A program made the translations under genes and the position numbers. A stretch of 64,000 nucleotides of DNA. It comes from Rostrohypoxylon terebratum. Its lineage: Eukaryota > Ascomycota > Sordariomycetes > Xylariales > Hypoxylaceae. Location of the stretch: positions 1 through 64,000 of the forward strand of contig MU385963.1 in NCBI GenBank assembly GCA_022497145.1, given 5' to 3'. Under the pieces are notes generated by a model, which saw only the letters and a program-made list of their open reading frames with translations, was not told the DNA's origin and searched no databases. Below, piece by piece: positions 1 to 10,802 of the stretch (the first letter of the stretch is position 1; each line of letters begins with the position of its first letter).

Positions 1-2338
1 ATTAAATTTTGAAGGTGGTGGTGATATTAAGGATTTGTCAAAAATGGTAAGTGGACCGCACCTGGTATGTGCGCATACTGGTATGTTGGCTTATCAAATT
101 TTCAAGAATAGGAATGATTGTGATGACATAACGGACGATGCTTATCAGCGACAACAGTCGATGCCCCTGTACTTTGATGAGCCACAATGGGTGAGTACCC
201 AATACGGAGGGGGTGAACTACGATGCCGAGTTCGCATCCAAAACTTTGACCTATTCTTGGAACGGAACAAGGGCATCTCCTTTATTGTGTACAGGAAGTG
301 TGCTGCATCCCAACAGGATCCGAACACATTGCCCGAGTGGACGGTCAAAGAAAGTATCCAACCAATCCATAAAGACCTAATCGAAGCAATCCATAAAGTC
401 CTAGAATCAAAGGAAGAATACACAAAAATAAAACAAGTATTTGGAAAGACTTGTCAACTACATTCCCCATACTTGTTTGTTTTCCACCAACAAGATGAGT
501 GGGAGTCAATACGGAACTCTTTACCAGAACCTTTCCGGCAGCATATGGTCACTCTCTGGGATTACATAATCAAAAATTACGGCCACGAGTATGCCACAGC
601 AAGTAGATGTATGTCAGATGGTATGATCACTCCAGGGTACATGAACTACCTATTCAAGCCGGGAGAAACTATAGTTCAGCGGCGTGGGGATCAATACATA
701 GGCTGGGTTGCCAGGTCTTGGGCGAGAGTTGTCAAACCTCCCGAGAAAGAGCAGAGAAACGCTGACCGAGAATCTCAGGAAGAGTCTGATGACTTTTCCT
801 ACAACCCCATAAACTTCCAAGGGGGTACGTACCCTCGTATGGAAGTGCTGAGAGAGGCTGTTATCCCTATTAACAACCCCGAGAACACCCTGAAGACGAT
901 TAGCAGCAGGGAAGTTATTAAACAGGAATGGAACATCGATGCTTGGAACTGGGTTTTTGATGGAAAGTTCCAGCGACGGGAGGGTATCCTCACGTTTTAT
1001 ATCCAAGCTTCAGCCGAAGCGGTGGGGATCAAATCAACTCAATCACAGGCGACGGAGCCTGCTAGCAAAAATGATTCAAGTGAATACTTCACCCCCATCA
1101 CAGAGCTTGAAGTGTTCCCAATTAGCCATGCCCCCGATGAATTAACTCAGAAACTCCGTAAACGAGGCAAAACATTCTGGAGATGCCGAAATCGCCGGTT
1201 TGTATCGTACCAGAACGATATAAACGATAATTCGGTTCGTATATGTGTTTCTAGCTGATATTGTTGTTGTTCGGGAAACTAACTATATGTATAGGTCAGC
1301 GAGCGATACATGATTGATGTCAAGACATACCGGACCTTACACAGTCACAGCAATTTTGAAGTCCTAGGAAGTAGGGAGAGAACAACCGACCAACTAGGAG
1401 AGGAGGCTATGTTAAAAGACGAGCCACCGAAGAAAAACTTTGAGCTTCTACTTCCGCCCACGACCAAAGGGTTTAATCTACGTACTAAGAAATGGTACGA
1501 TCTCAACGTTGACCAAGTAAACGAAGTGACTTGGAACAAGGATGTGTTCAATAAAGTTGAACTTGAACCCGACTCCAAAGACCTCATTAAAGCATTAGTG
1601 AGCAATACAATAGCGACTGAGAGGAATACGGACCTCATTCAAGGCAAAGGCAACGGCCTCATTCTTCTTCTCCATGGCAGCCCTGGGACAGGAAAGACAT
1701 TGACGGCTGAGAGTGTTGCTGAAATGACAGGAAAACCCCTCTACCGGGTAACCTGTGGCGACATTGGCACAAAGGCTGAAGAGGTAGAGAAATATCTCGA
1801 ATCTGTCTTTTATCTGGGTAGGCTGTGGGACTGCGTAGTCCTGCTAGATGAAGCGGACATCTTCCTTGAAAAACGGAGCATTGAGGACTTGGACAGAAAT
1901 GCTCTAGTTTCGGTCTTCCTCCGTGTTCTTGAGTATTATGAGGGTATCCTTATTCTCACCAGTAATCGAGTCGAAATTTTTGACGAGGCGTTCAAGTCTA
2001 GGATCCAACTAGCGCTATACTACCCCGAATTAGGACCTTCTCAACGTCGACGCATATGGAGAAATTTCCTAGACCGATTAAGCGAGGTTGACGGCGAAGC
2101 AATCGATCTAGATGATCTCCATGACAACTTGGATGATCTTAAGGATGTGAAAATGAACGGCCGAGAAATCAGGAACGCGATCACGACGGCAAGACAGCTG
2201 GCTCAATTCAGAAACGAGCGTCTCAATTATTGGAATTTGAAGACGTCTATTACTGTGTCGCGACGATTTGATAAATTCGTTAAGAATGAAGATGAGAGTG
2301 TAGAGGATGGGCGGGCGACAAATGACTGGATGAGATAG
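1..2338 (+). CDS. AAA-family ATPase with DUF7025-type N-terminal region (5' end cut by window edge)
   Basis: The reading frame is open from base 2, so the gene begins to the left. A GTAAGT donor at 47 and a TTTTCAAG acceptor ending at 106 would remove 60 nt without changing frame; reading through is also open. A second intron is needed near 1239-1294 (the first frame stops at 1256; the next opens with ERYMIDVKTYR); donor 1247 with acceptor 1294 keeps frame, but GTGTTT is a poor donor, so this junction is approximate. The second part has Walker A GSPGTGKT, Walker B VVLLDEADIFLE, a sensor-like ILTSNR and SRI as possible arginine finger. The layout of a long non-catalytic N-terminal region followed by one AAA domain is common in fungal proteins of unknown function. 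Substrate and location are not evident; no signal peptide or membrane segment is seen. Confidence 0.85.
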
Positions 2339-3048
2339 AGCAGATTGTTTCGCCTGAAATTTCCAACCAGTTTCCTTACTCCCTGTTTTGTTTCGGTCAT
2401 TTTTCGTCCTGGGCAAGGAAGTCCTGATTGGGAATTGGATTTGGCGGATGTTTTTTTCCTTGTATGGGGGTTTACAGACGAAGGCGGGCCTACATACCGT
2501 AACGATTGAATGATCTTGTATTTCTTTAGCAAAATCACTCATTACTATACGACCAATTACATTGAAATTCGTACAATATCACAAAACGTCGCGAAACTAA
2601 TAAGAACAACTTGGGTTAACTTCGCATTGCGCCAGAGTTCCAAAGGATTGACTATGGGTAGGTAGCTAAACAATACTAAAATCAAATCTATCTAACTAGA
2701 TCCCCTCCCGGGGTGAAATCTGTCCTGAAGCCCAGCTCAAGTAAAACAAGTCGCGAGCCGGGCGACCACATTTACTCAACTTCATCTCATCCTTCTGTCA
2801 TCGTTTTCAACATGCAGACTACTAGTCGCGTGTACCATTAATTCCCCCCATCTTTCCGGTTTGCATGACCTGCGCATGCTTCCAATCAGTGCGTCTAGGC
2901 ACTGGTCTCGTTGAACTGGCGAGCTCCAAGGCGGAGTGGCTTGACCTCAGGGGCGCGTTTCTCGGTTTCGACCTCGGTGTTGTTCTCCTTACGTCCAACT
3001 GTGATCATGCTGTTAGCCAAGCGGTTTCGCGATCATACAAATCTTATG
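2339..3048. other. Intergenic, no gene seen
   Basis: 710 bases between the converging 3' ends of the AAA gene and the small secreted-protein gene. The open frames here are short, lack family resemblance and are probably UTR or chance. Confidence 0.6.
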
Positions 3049-3644
3049 CTACATACAAATAGAGGAAAGGTCACTTGAGTCCGAAGAATTGAAAGATTGT
3101 CTTTCGACTGCAGTTTTTAGTCAGCGATCGTTGTTGGTCAACGGTTTGCTTGAACATGAACACGGTTACATACCAAGAGAGCGAGCCTTATTTCCTCCTC
3201 CGACTCCACTTCCGCTTCCACTCCCGCTTCCGCTTCCGCTTCCGCTTCCGATTCCACTGCTTCCAGAGAACGAGGAAGTGCTGTTGCTGCTTCCCTGTCT
3301 CTTGCCTGATATCTACAGTTAGCACACAACGACCCAATAAACAGTGACGGACAGAGCGCGATTGCATACCAAGAGATCGGATAAAGCTCTCAGTCGAGCT
3401 ACCGGCTCTATCTTCCAACTGTGCTCGGGGCGTAAGTTCCAATGCTCGCGCAGCGATTTCCAATGCTGCAGGATTTGAGTTAGCAATGCCATTCGACCTT
3501 CACACTCCAAACAAGAGCGGCGAAGGATAAAGCATAGAACATACCATTAGCCGCGATCACCCTTCTCTCATAAGAAATGGCCGGCAAGCCCGCCACGAAG
3601 GAGCTGACGAGAGTCAGGAAAAGGATAGCGAAAACGTTCTTCAT
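3049..3644 (-). CDS. Small secreted Gly/Ser-repeat protein, four exons, unknown function
   Basis: I assembled this gene from four exons: 3644-3545, 3465-3370, 3305-3174 and 3107-3049, giving 128 residues. All three introns are phase 1 with GTATGT/GTATGC donors, CTAAC or CTGAC-type branch points and CAG acceptors. The start at 3644 gives a typical signal peptide (MKNVFAILFLTLVSSFVAG); an in-frame codon 42 nt upstream would spoil it. The mature part has a dibasic RR, then a KR followed by a Ser/Asn-rich stretch, an uninterrupted run of Gly-Ser dipeptides (exon 3) and a Ser-rich tail. The dibasic pairs could be Kex2 sites, so it may be a processed secreted peptide precursor or an effector-like protein. 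There is no recognised domain and one cysteine near the C-terminus. A TATA-like box lies about 115 nt upstream. The splice pattern is convincing; the function is unknown. Confidence 0.6.
3201..3262. repeat. Hexanucleotide-type repeat coding for the Gly-Ser run
   Basis: On the plus strand the block is made of CTTCCG/CTTCCA/CTCCCG units. On the minus strand it reads GGA AGC repeatedly and codes for the Gly-Ser dipeptides of exon 3 of the secreted protein. Confidence 0.85.
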
Positions 3645-5939
3645 TTTGATTGATATCGTGAATGCGACTTGATGCGACTTGGACAATTGCGTTGAGTGTA
3701 GTTGATTAGGTTGATTCTGCCTCTGATATCGCTGATAGCAGGGAGATTCGAGTGTCCTTTATAGTCGGTCTATATTAAGCTATAACGTCATGTCAGTCGT
3801 AATACTAGTGATACAGGTTGGGGGACTCCGGCGTCTGTCACTCACATAGGTATACTCTCAAGCGATGCAACGCGAGAAATCATGCGGAAGATGGGGTACA
3901 AGAATTGAACGACTTGCGTGTGTACGACACTGGGGATTGTGAACTGGACCGAAAGGGACAGCTAGGAGGCAATTATATACCTCATTGAGCAACACAACAT
4001 TCCAGAAAACCAGTTCACCAACTCAACTAGGAGGTACATATTGCGATCACCCAACCCCCAGCAGCGCCGTGAGTGGTTGTTGGGATAGACATCTAGGACC
4101 GAACAGACCACCAGGTTGTCCGAGTTACCCAAACATCGGGTCTCCCAGGCGCGTAGACTTGGCTGCTACGAAGCGTTTCGAGTAGCAGCCTATCCTTCTA
4201 GTGTAGTGTAGTGTAGCTTCTATGCTATATACTGCATCCCCACCGAGCCCGTGGATTAGGGAGATGCCCCAGTCGCTACAAGTTACCGCTCGAATTCGCG
4301 CTTGTGTACCACTGCGACTGGGTGCTAGTGTGCAGATCTGCTTTCCGTAGATCTTGACCCTACACCAGAACAGGCAGGACAAGTTCGTTCGACACAACGC
4401 TGACAGCATCAGATGGATGACAAGAATGGATGACAAGAATAGGAGAGCGACATGCCGTGTCCGTTCCGCCCGCGGCCGCATCCCTTAGACGCTGTCCTCT
4501 CATGGTACGAGTAGGCTGGTACGGAGTTGGTTGGGCTGTGGTAGCTGTGTGGTTCGCGCACATCAAACCGGACCGGTCCACAGCGCTAAACATTTTCCAG
4601 ATAGACTATGGCCGGTGATCAACGGTGTACGGAAATCGAAAGGAGGCAAACTGCGACAGGATCGGCCAGCTAATCATTGCCGATCATCTTTCATTGGTGT
4701 CCGTCCTCAGCCTCTCGGCGCCATCCATTGGATGTCGATTCAAGAATCTGATTAGAACCGGTAGAACAGGTTATGTCTTTAGCGTGGATCATATGATTGG
4801 TCGCGTATGGTCCCGTATGATCCACATCATATTTAACAACGATTGCGATATGTGTGCTGCGTATAGTAAATTCTCGCAAGATGTGTTGAGATGGTCATCC
4901 TCTTCCTATTTTAGGAGAGTGCCTATTTTGTGCTGGCGGCGCGATTGCCAATGTTGAGGCTAAAACTAGGTTGTTATGAACTTATAGCAGTATGGTTGTC
5001 CTCACATCAAGACATTTACATAGCTTCGAAGAAAAAAGAAACTTTAAGCTTAACCCCTTTTCTAAAGTGCGTTCAGCCCTATGAGATTGATTTGATACAT
5101 TGATAGACCAACAATTATGGACTATGATGTCATTGGTATTTAAATTAAAGTTAAAGCTCGACTTTGAAACAATTCTTGTTGGAAAGTGGTTGTTTAAAGG
5201 CTTGGCAAGTTGGGCTCGCCGACAATTCCGCCTCCTTCGTCATAGCTGAGCTCCAGCTGCCCTCCTTGTTCCTTCGTTATCAATGATAAGATTAATATGA
5301 AACGGTCCTACATACATAACGGTTAAGCCTAGGTTACTGGAAAACGGAAGGAAAAACCTCGGACCATTTGCCTTCCAAATACCTAATCCATATAATATGG
5401 ATACCTTTTGTCAGCCACTAATTCTTTTCCAACATGTCTCCTTCATCCCTTTTCTTCTCAGATGCTTTAATCTTCACCTATCAATCGCATCGTCTCGGGT
5501 ACGAGGAGGCCTCGTACAATCAATTGAATCAATGTTTGAGGCAAGTAGATGCTCGATAATTACTTGACTTCTTTTCGATTACCGATCGCATAGTCGTCTG
5601 GCTGTGCCAGGCTGCACGCCTAGGCTGATTAGCAGTTTTTGGTGCCCGGGTAGCTGACTCTAGTCAACAGCTTACGCCAACCGCCTGGAGAGCGGAACGA
5701 TTTCAAACGGCATTGGCACTTGAATATAAAGTCCATTGAAATCTCTTTTATGATCAGATCAACCCTAGATTATTGTTGCCCTTCAAACCAAGAAGATTAG
5801 GTATAATACCGACCTATGAAGTCACACTGACAGAAGTAATAGGCGGGATCGCAACAAATGTCCCAGGCCAATGGAAATGAGCTCTGAGCCCAAACTTGAC
5901 CTACGGTCCCTTATCCGAACCTTTGAGTTCGTTACGCAA
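3645..5939. other. Long intergenic region, no gene seen
   Basis: About 2.3 kb. Its proximal 150 bases form the promoter of the secreted-protein gene. Further open frames (for example around 4125-4960) are short, overlap on both strands and show no domain, signal peptide or splice pattern. A GTGTA microsatellite sits near 4200. Confidence 0.55.
3757..3764 (-). promoter_or_regulatory. TATA-like box of the secreted-protein gene
   Basis: On the minus strand TATAAAGG lies about 113-120 nt upstream of the ATG at 3644, a usual position for a fungal TATA box. Confidence 0.4.
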
Positions 5940-6305
5940 TCAGAGTATGTGTTGTATGCTAATATATAGCCTTGGCTCACTTTCCGACTCCGATTGGTCT
6001 AATTCTCTCGCAGAATCGTGCACTGTATCTGCATCATCACCCTGCCCCCTTTTCATCTGAGCCTTCGCTCTCATGATATCCTCAATATCCATTAAAGCCT
6101 TGTTTGGGTCCGGCAACACCTTGCGACGTTTTTTAGGCTTTGCTCTGTCCAGTGATGCCTGTAGATAGTCGGTCTTGGCCTCGGATGCCGCAACCTTGGC
6201 AGTAATAGTATCGAGGGCTTTACTGGGCTTCTGACACAGCAACCGCCCAGTGACTGTACTAAAGGCTGGGTCTACGTCTGAGAAATCTTTAGCAAATAAA
6301 CGCAT
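5940..6305 (-). pseudogene. Relic of a pogo/Fot1-like DDE transposase, C-terminal part
   Basis: A 121-codon frame contains a stretch (KALDTITAKVAASEAK, then LDRAKPKKRRKVLPDPN and IEDIMRAKAQ) that resembles the C-terminal tail of fungal CENP-B/pogo-type transposases: a coiled-coil-like segment, then a basic KPKKRRKV block, then DPN and an IEDI-like motif. The catalytic DDE domain should precede it (at higher coordinates), but I find no frame for it upstream of 6305. This is therefore best read as a degraded transposon fragment. The assignment rests on remembered family tail patterns, not on catalytic residues. The surrounding DNA is AT-rich and gene-free, which fits an old insertion. Confidence 0.45.
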
Positions 6306-6778
6306 CTCTCGTGAACTGATTAATGTTTAAACGTTGACCAGTGCCATTTATGATACGAAATTCGGCTAAGAAGTGATGCTGTCGTCGCTTTTAGTAGTCG
6401 GGGCCTCACGAATATCGTCCCGGACGACTAGGCGGTTCGTTAGGCCTTAATCCCATCCCTAGGAAAGATTCCCGGGCCTTTCAAGCTAGCTAAGATATTA
6501 ACTTTAGTCAGACAATTCCTTCTAGCTCACTCCCAAGCACTTAGGAACTCAGATTTGCCTGGGTTGCTTATGTAGTACGACAAACATAAGAGTCTCAGCT
6601 TGCGGCGATATCCCCCTGATAAGGATAAAAAAGGACCTACGTCGGCGACCTGTAGCACATAGGATACATGCGCAGGAATAAGTACAGGATATACCTAAGG
6701 TTCTTTGTAAAGTACCTACTTTAAAAGGAAATCATGTGTTGTATGGCTTCCGTGGCCGTCTAGGAGTAGGACCCGCCA
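6306..6778. other. Intergenic, no gene seen
   Basis: 473 bases between two relics. No frame of note; it may hold unrecognisable transposon remains. Confidence 0.5.
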
Positions 6779-7265
6779 TTGCTCAGGGTCATCGGGCTTA
6801 ATTTGAGCATCGAACGCTCCCACAAGCCATCTACGACCTGTATTATTGTTGGTCCAAGGAATTATTACAAGTACAACTCCAGCCTGGACCGCCTTTTACG
6901 CGACATCGCCATGTTTATGACGGTGGCCTTCGGCGGGTTGACCGACGCCCAACCGGTCCTCGGCTCCTCGGCCACGTCCAAGTCCTATGTCCGTGTCAGG
7001 TTGGGCTTCGCTGCCGTGCCCCTCGTTATCATCATCGCCGCCGCCGCGTTCCTGGTCCTGGCCGTCTGGCTCTCGCAGTCCACGGGAACCTGTCCCTGGA
7101 AGGGGAGCGCTCTCACTCTGCTTGCTGTTCCACGGTATCGACGAGGATTTGCACCGGCACTTCCCGGATCGCGGTGAGGGCTTGGAAGAGAAGAGGAGAC
7201 GCGTCAAGGACGTCAAGGTTCAGCTTGGCGTGGCGGGCGATAGGGCGAGCCTGCTGAGGACGTAG
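6779..7265 (+). pseudogene. Frameshifted C-terminal fragment of a large fungal membrane protein (DUF3176-like tail)
   Basis: One frame reads through a membrane segment (LVIIIAAAAFLVLAVWL) into CPWKGSALTLL and then loses sense. The next frame picks up with LFHGIDEDL, then GLEEKRRRVKDVKVQL and ends at 7265. Together they match the usual end of DUF3176-type fungal proteins: transmembrane helix, W-K-S-S-x-L-x-x-LFHGL, then a short acidic/basic tail. The shift lies at about 7118-7128, where a CTTG-like duplication breaks the frame. The large extracellular N-terminal part is absent. A sequencing error would leave the missing N-terminus unexplained, so I call it a 5'-truncated, frameshifted pseudogene. 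The family name is less certain than the broken state. Confidence 0.5.
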
Positions 7266-8014
7266 GGGTTGAATAACATTTGACGAGGCGTTGATTACCC
7301 TGCAAGAGTCGATAGATCGCTTCTATAAGGTCTAGAGATCCCGATGGTGCTAATTACCTAGGTAAAGCGCTAAGTCCGGCATTTTACCAGACTGGTACGA
7401 TCTCCGGAGGCTTCCGACATTCTCTCAGCCAGACCTTAATATGGGACGCGATACATGCAAGCTCAGGGTAGACTGGATGTATACCCTCGAATATGTATAT
7501 GTGGACTAGGGGGGCTTGAATTGGGACCGATTATGTGAAAATTGTGAGAGGCCCAGGTCAGTGATCTCAGAGTGTCTGGGGTTCTTTGCTGGTCCTTAAT
7601 CCAAGCAGAGGCAGGCATAAAACATGTTGGCCCAAGATCTAAGCGAAAGCTGAAGTTGTCAAACAATCGAGTTCTGATCCAGGACACAAGAGAGTCTGAT
7701 CTATTCTATCTAGCATCTATGCAGTCGTGCGTTGACATTCCTGGACATATATATCAGAAAAAACGGGTGAAAAGAGACCAGTCCACTTGTCAACACTTGG
7801 GAAGGGTAGATGTCTGCATGGAACGAAGAACATGCTATAAGGCAAACTTTCTGCCACCGCTATTTTTCCATCCAACCTACTATTTAAGCCTGGAGTCTCT
7901 TTGATGCACAGACCTGCTAGCCACAGTTGACACGGAGATTTATATCTAACGTGCCATCGTCACCACTTGCTCTGTTCCTCTTTGGTTCAAATTCTCGCTC
8001 GCTCCAGTGCTCCC
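7266..8014. other. Intergenic, no gene seen
   Basis: 749 bases between the relic and the 3' end of the P450 gene. The open frame at 7572-7904 has no domain, bias or splice signal that would support it. Confidence 0.55.
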
Positions 8015-9744
8015 CTAAAACATCTCTCTAGGGATGAAAGTCAGATTAGGTCCGTCATGCTCACCCACGAAAGCATCATACAACTGAAACTCGTCCACGC
8101 GATCGCGTAAGCCCCCATCCCACCCCCCCAGACCACCACCACCCAGCTTCCCCGCATCTCCAGGCGCCTTCTTGAAGTCGAAATACCAGAGCGTCTTTGC
8201 CAGGACCAAGCTAATTTCCATGTACGCCATCGCCTTGCCCAAACACGCGGTGTCGCCAAACGAAAATGGAATGAAGGCCTCCTCCATTCTCGCCAGTCTA
8301 TCAGGATCGGTATTGTCGAGCCAGCGCTCAGGCCGGAAGGCGAACGGCTTGGGGAAGTACGCCTCGTTGTGCATAAGGCAGTACGCGCTGATAGCCACCA
8401 ATGTCCCGCCAGGAACGACATGGCCATCGATGACACAGGGCTCTTTGGATGAGAGATCGCGGTTCACTTCGCGCCAGGGCATCACCGTCGTGGGTGGCGA
8501 CATGCGGAGCGTCTCGTCGATGACGGCGCGCAGGTACTTGCAACCGAGAAGCTGCGGCCCACCCTGTATGAGGGACCCGTCCGAGAAGGTGTCGCGGATT
8601 TCGGCGGCAAGACGAGTGTAGACAAGAGGGTAGCGAGACAGGTAGAAGAAGGCAGCGCTCAGTGCACAAGAGGATGTCTGGCCGCCCGCGGGAAAGAAAA
8701 ACAGAGCCTCTGCCCATACTTGGCTCTTTTCGATCGAGTTGGATGTTGGCGAATCGGATTCGGAATGGCTCGTCGAAGCAACGGCCCAAAAGTCATGCCT
8801 CCCCGAATTCTCTTCAATGGCGGCCCGCCTTTTGATGATATTCTTGAGGAGCCTTCCGGCTGTGAGAAGCTTGGACATGTTGAGGAGCATGACAATCCGA
8901 TCCAAGGCTCGGATGGCGGGCCAAGCCATGTACACACTGTGAATCGTGTTCATGTGCAGGAAGATGTCGATAAGGATCCTGTTCTCCGGCTCGGTCTGCG
9001 ACGCAAGGTCGACCCCAAAGCCGAGCTGGACGGCGATGTCGCTGGCAAGCCGTTCGCACAGGGGCGTCATGTTGACCGGGCCAGCCTCGGCAGCCTCGAG
9101 GAGCTTTCGGAGAAAGACATCGACCTCGCCGCGCATCGTCGGCTCGAATCTCTGGAGGGAATGGCTGGACAGGACGCGTCCGTAGACGTTACGCTTCATT
9201 CGGTGGGGTTCCGGGTCCACGGTCCCTAGGACATGCGGGACACTGCTGAACGACGTGAAGGTGTAAACGTGTGATTTGCGAATCGAGGCATTCCGTCTCA
9301 AATCTGCTCACGTCGTCAATGGGTTGCTCGGCGGGATGCAAGACTAGACTACTAAAACGTGAAATAGGCGCTGTATTAGAGGGGCATTTACCGCCAAGGG
9401 CCACCACCGTGTTGAAGACAAGGCGATTAGGTCCCTGTCTATACACGGGACCATATTTCTGAAGGTCGGAATATGCTTTAAGATGGAGCCGTTTCCGCTT
9501 CACCTGGTAACCGCCGTATGCATCGGTGAGCTTGGCGATGAAGGGGCCTGGGAACGTTCGAAGAGGGTGGAACGCGAGACGATAAGTCCCGATGAAAAGT
9601 GCCTTCCAACGACCATTTGTTAGCTGCCAGGAAGACCTAAATACAGTCGACTAGGCTGGTTCACAGCTGGCAAGTTCTTACCAGCGGTAAGATCATGGCC
9701 ACAGCGTATTTCGCTGCATCGAGAAGCGCGTGGATCAGCTCCAT
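8015..9744 (-). CDS. Cytochrome P450 monooxygenase of the polyketide cluster
   Basis: Three exons, 9744-9682, 9602-9392 and 9303-8015, give 520 residues, a normal P450 length. Exon 1 codes for a hydrophobic membrane anchor; exon 2 carries HPLRTFPGP and the YGPVYRQGPN segment typical of fungal P450s. Exon 3 holds the I-helix AGGQTSS, the K-helix ETLR (Glu355, Arg358), FRPERW and the haem loop FSFGDTACLG with Cys445. Two residues are unusual: the acidic residue usually before the I-helix threonine is Gln, and the usual Arg two before the haem Cys is Thr. The protein should sit in the ER membrane and oxidise a cluster intermediate using a P450 reductase. It lies at the left end of the cluster. 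An A-rich tract precedes the ATG. The P450 call is firm; substrate and CYP family are unknown. Confidence 0.92.
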
Positions 9745-10802
9745 GATATTTTTTTTTTGTTTTAGTGACTTCTACCACTATAGAGGACGAGGCTCGCTAC
9801 TGTCATACACGTTGCGAATCGCTGCGTCTGCGTCCCCGGAACTTGGAAGAACTGCTATGAAAAATCAAGCCACCCCGGGAAAGACCAACAGAGAGAGGGT
9901 AGAGATGAGAATTTTTCGCGGCCTGTTTGGGGTCCAACGAATTTGTGCAGTTATGCGCAAAGAGCTGTACTGGACGAGTTTAAGCTACCCGTTGGTTGAT
10001 ATTGCTTATATTAGTAGACTTACATAGTAGGTGCTTGAACCTTGCTTGCCCTATATACCCCCGTAATGCGCTAATGCAAGTGCCCGCCCCTGGACGACTT
10101 CCCATCGCCGTTTGTTGGCTTGAAAGTTAGGTAGGGCAGGTAGGGGCATGGAACGTATTATGTGCGTTCTGGGCGTTCTGGGCTGGGCCAGCTAATAATA
10201 CGACGTACAATACACTACATAGTAAGAGCAAACACTACAATTGGTGGTTACCAAACAGTGTCACCCGTCCTGCCCCCTTAACTTACATACTATGTAATGT
10301 AGTTAGTACATCGAATTTGGCCGCTGAGGCGTTATGCCAAGAAACGTTGGACCCTCAGTAATATCCACACGTAGCCCAAAGGTTGGCGCTGTTTTTAGCG
10401 CCCCCACGTTTAACTCTATTCAACATGGGTTGTAACTCTAATCTAATGTTCGGTTGTACCTATGCTACGAATTTTGCTAACGACTAGGTTACATACTACT
10501 TACCTATGAGGTAGCCTGGTTATTATTGGTAGCCACCGTGAGCCTCGTTGGAACCCCCCCCCCCCCTTTTTTTTTTTTTTTTCAAGGTCAAGCATATGGT
10601 GAGTGTGTGAATTCTTCGGACAGAGTCCAGACCCCCAGACCCCTATTGACGACTTCCCGACTTCACTACAAACTACAAATAACCCCGCTGATTAGCTCAG
10701 CCTGACATTTTGCTACGTAATATCTAGGTATCTAGATTCTAAGTATCTAGGTATCTAGGTACATAGGTGGGTAGGCAGTATTATTCCTCTTCACTACATG
10801 GA
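9745..10802. other. Intergenic region with homopolymer tract
   Basis: About 1.06 kb: the P450 promoter on one side and the 3' flank of the rhodopsin-like gene on the other. It holds a C13T16 tract and, near 10720-10775, a cluster of ATCTAGGTA-like words. No gene seen. Confidence 0.6.
10554..10582. repeat. Homopolymer C13 followed by T16
   Basis: Thirteen C directly followed by sixteen T on the plus strand. The exact length may be affected by sequencing slippage. Confidence 0.9.

Noticed and set aside
2865..3062. 65-codon plus-strand frame at the 3' end of the secreted-protein gene
   Set aside because: Antisense to the last exon and 3' flank of that gene; no supporting feature.
4125..4481. 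Minus-strand frame of 118 codons in the 3.6-5.9 kb gap
   Set aside because: No domain, no splice partners, overlapping frames on the other strand.
8720..9229. Plus-strand frame within the P450 gene
   Set aside because: Antisense to the well-supported P450 coding sequence, with no recognisable protein.
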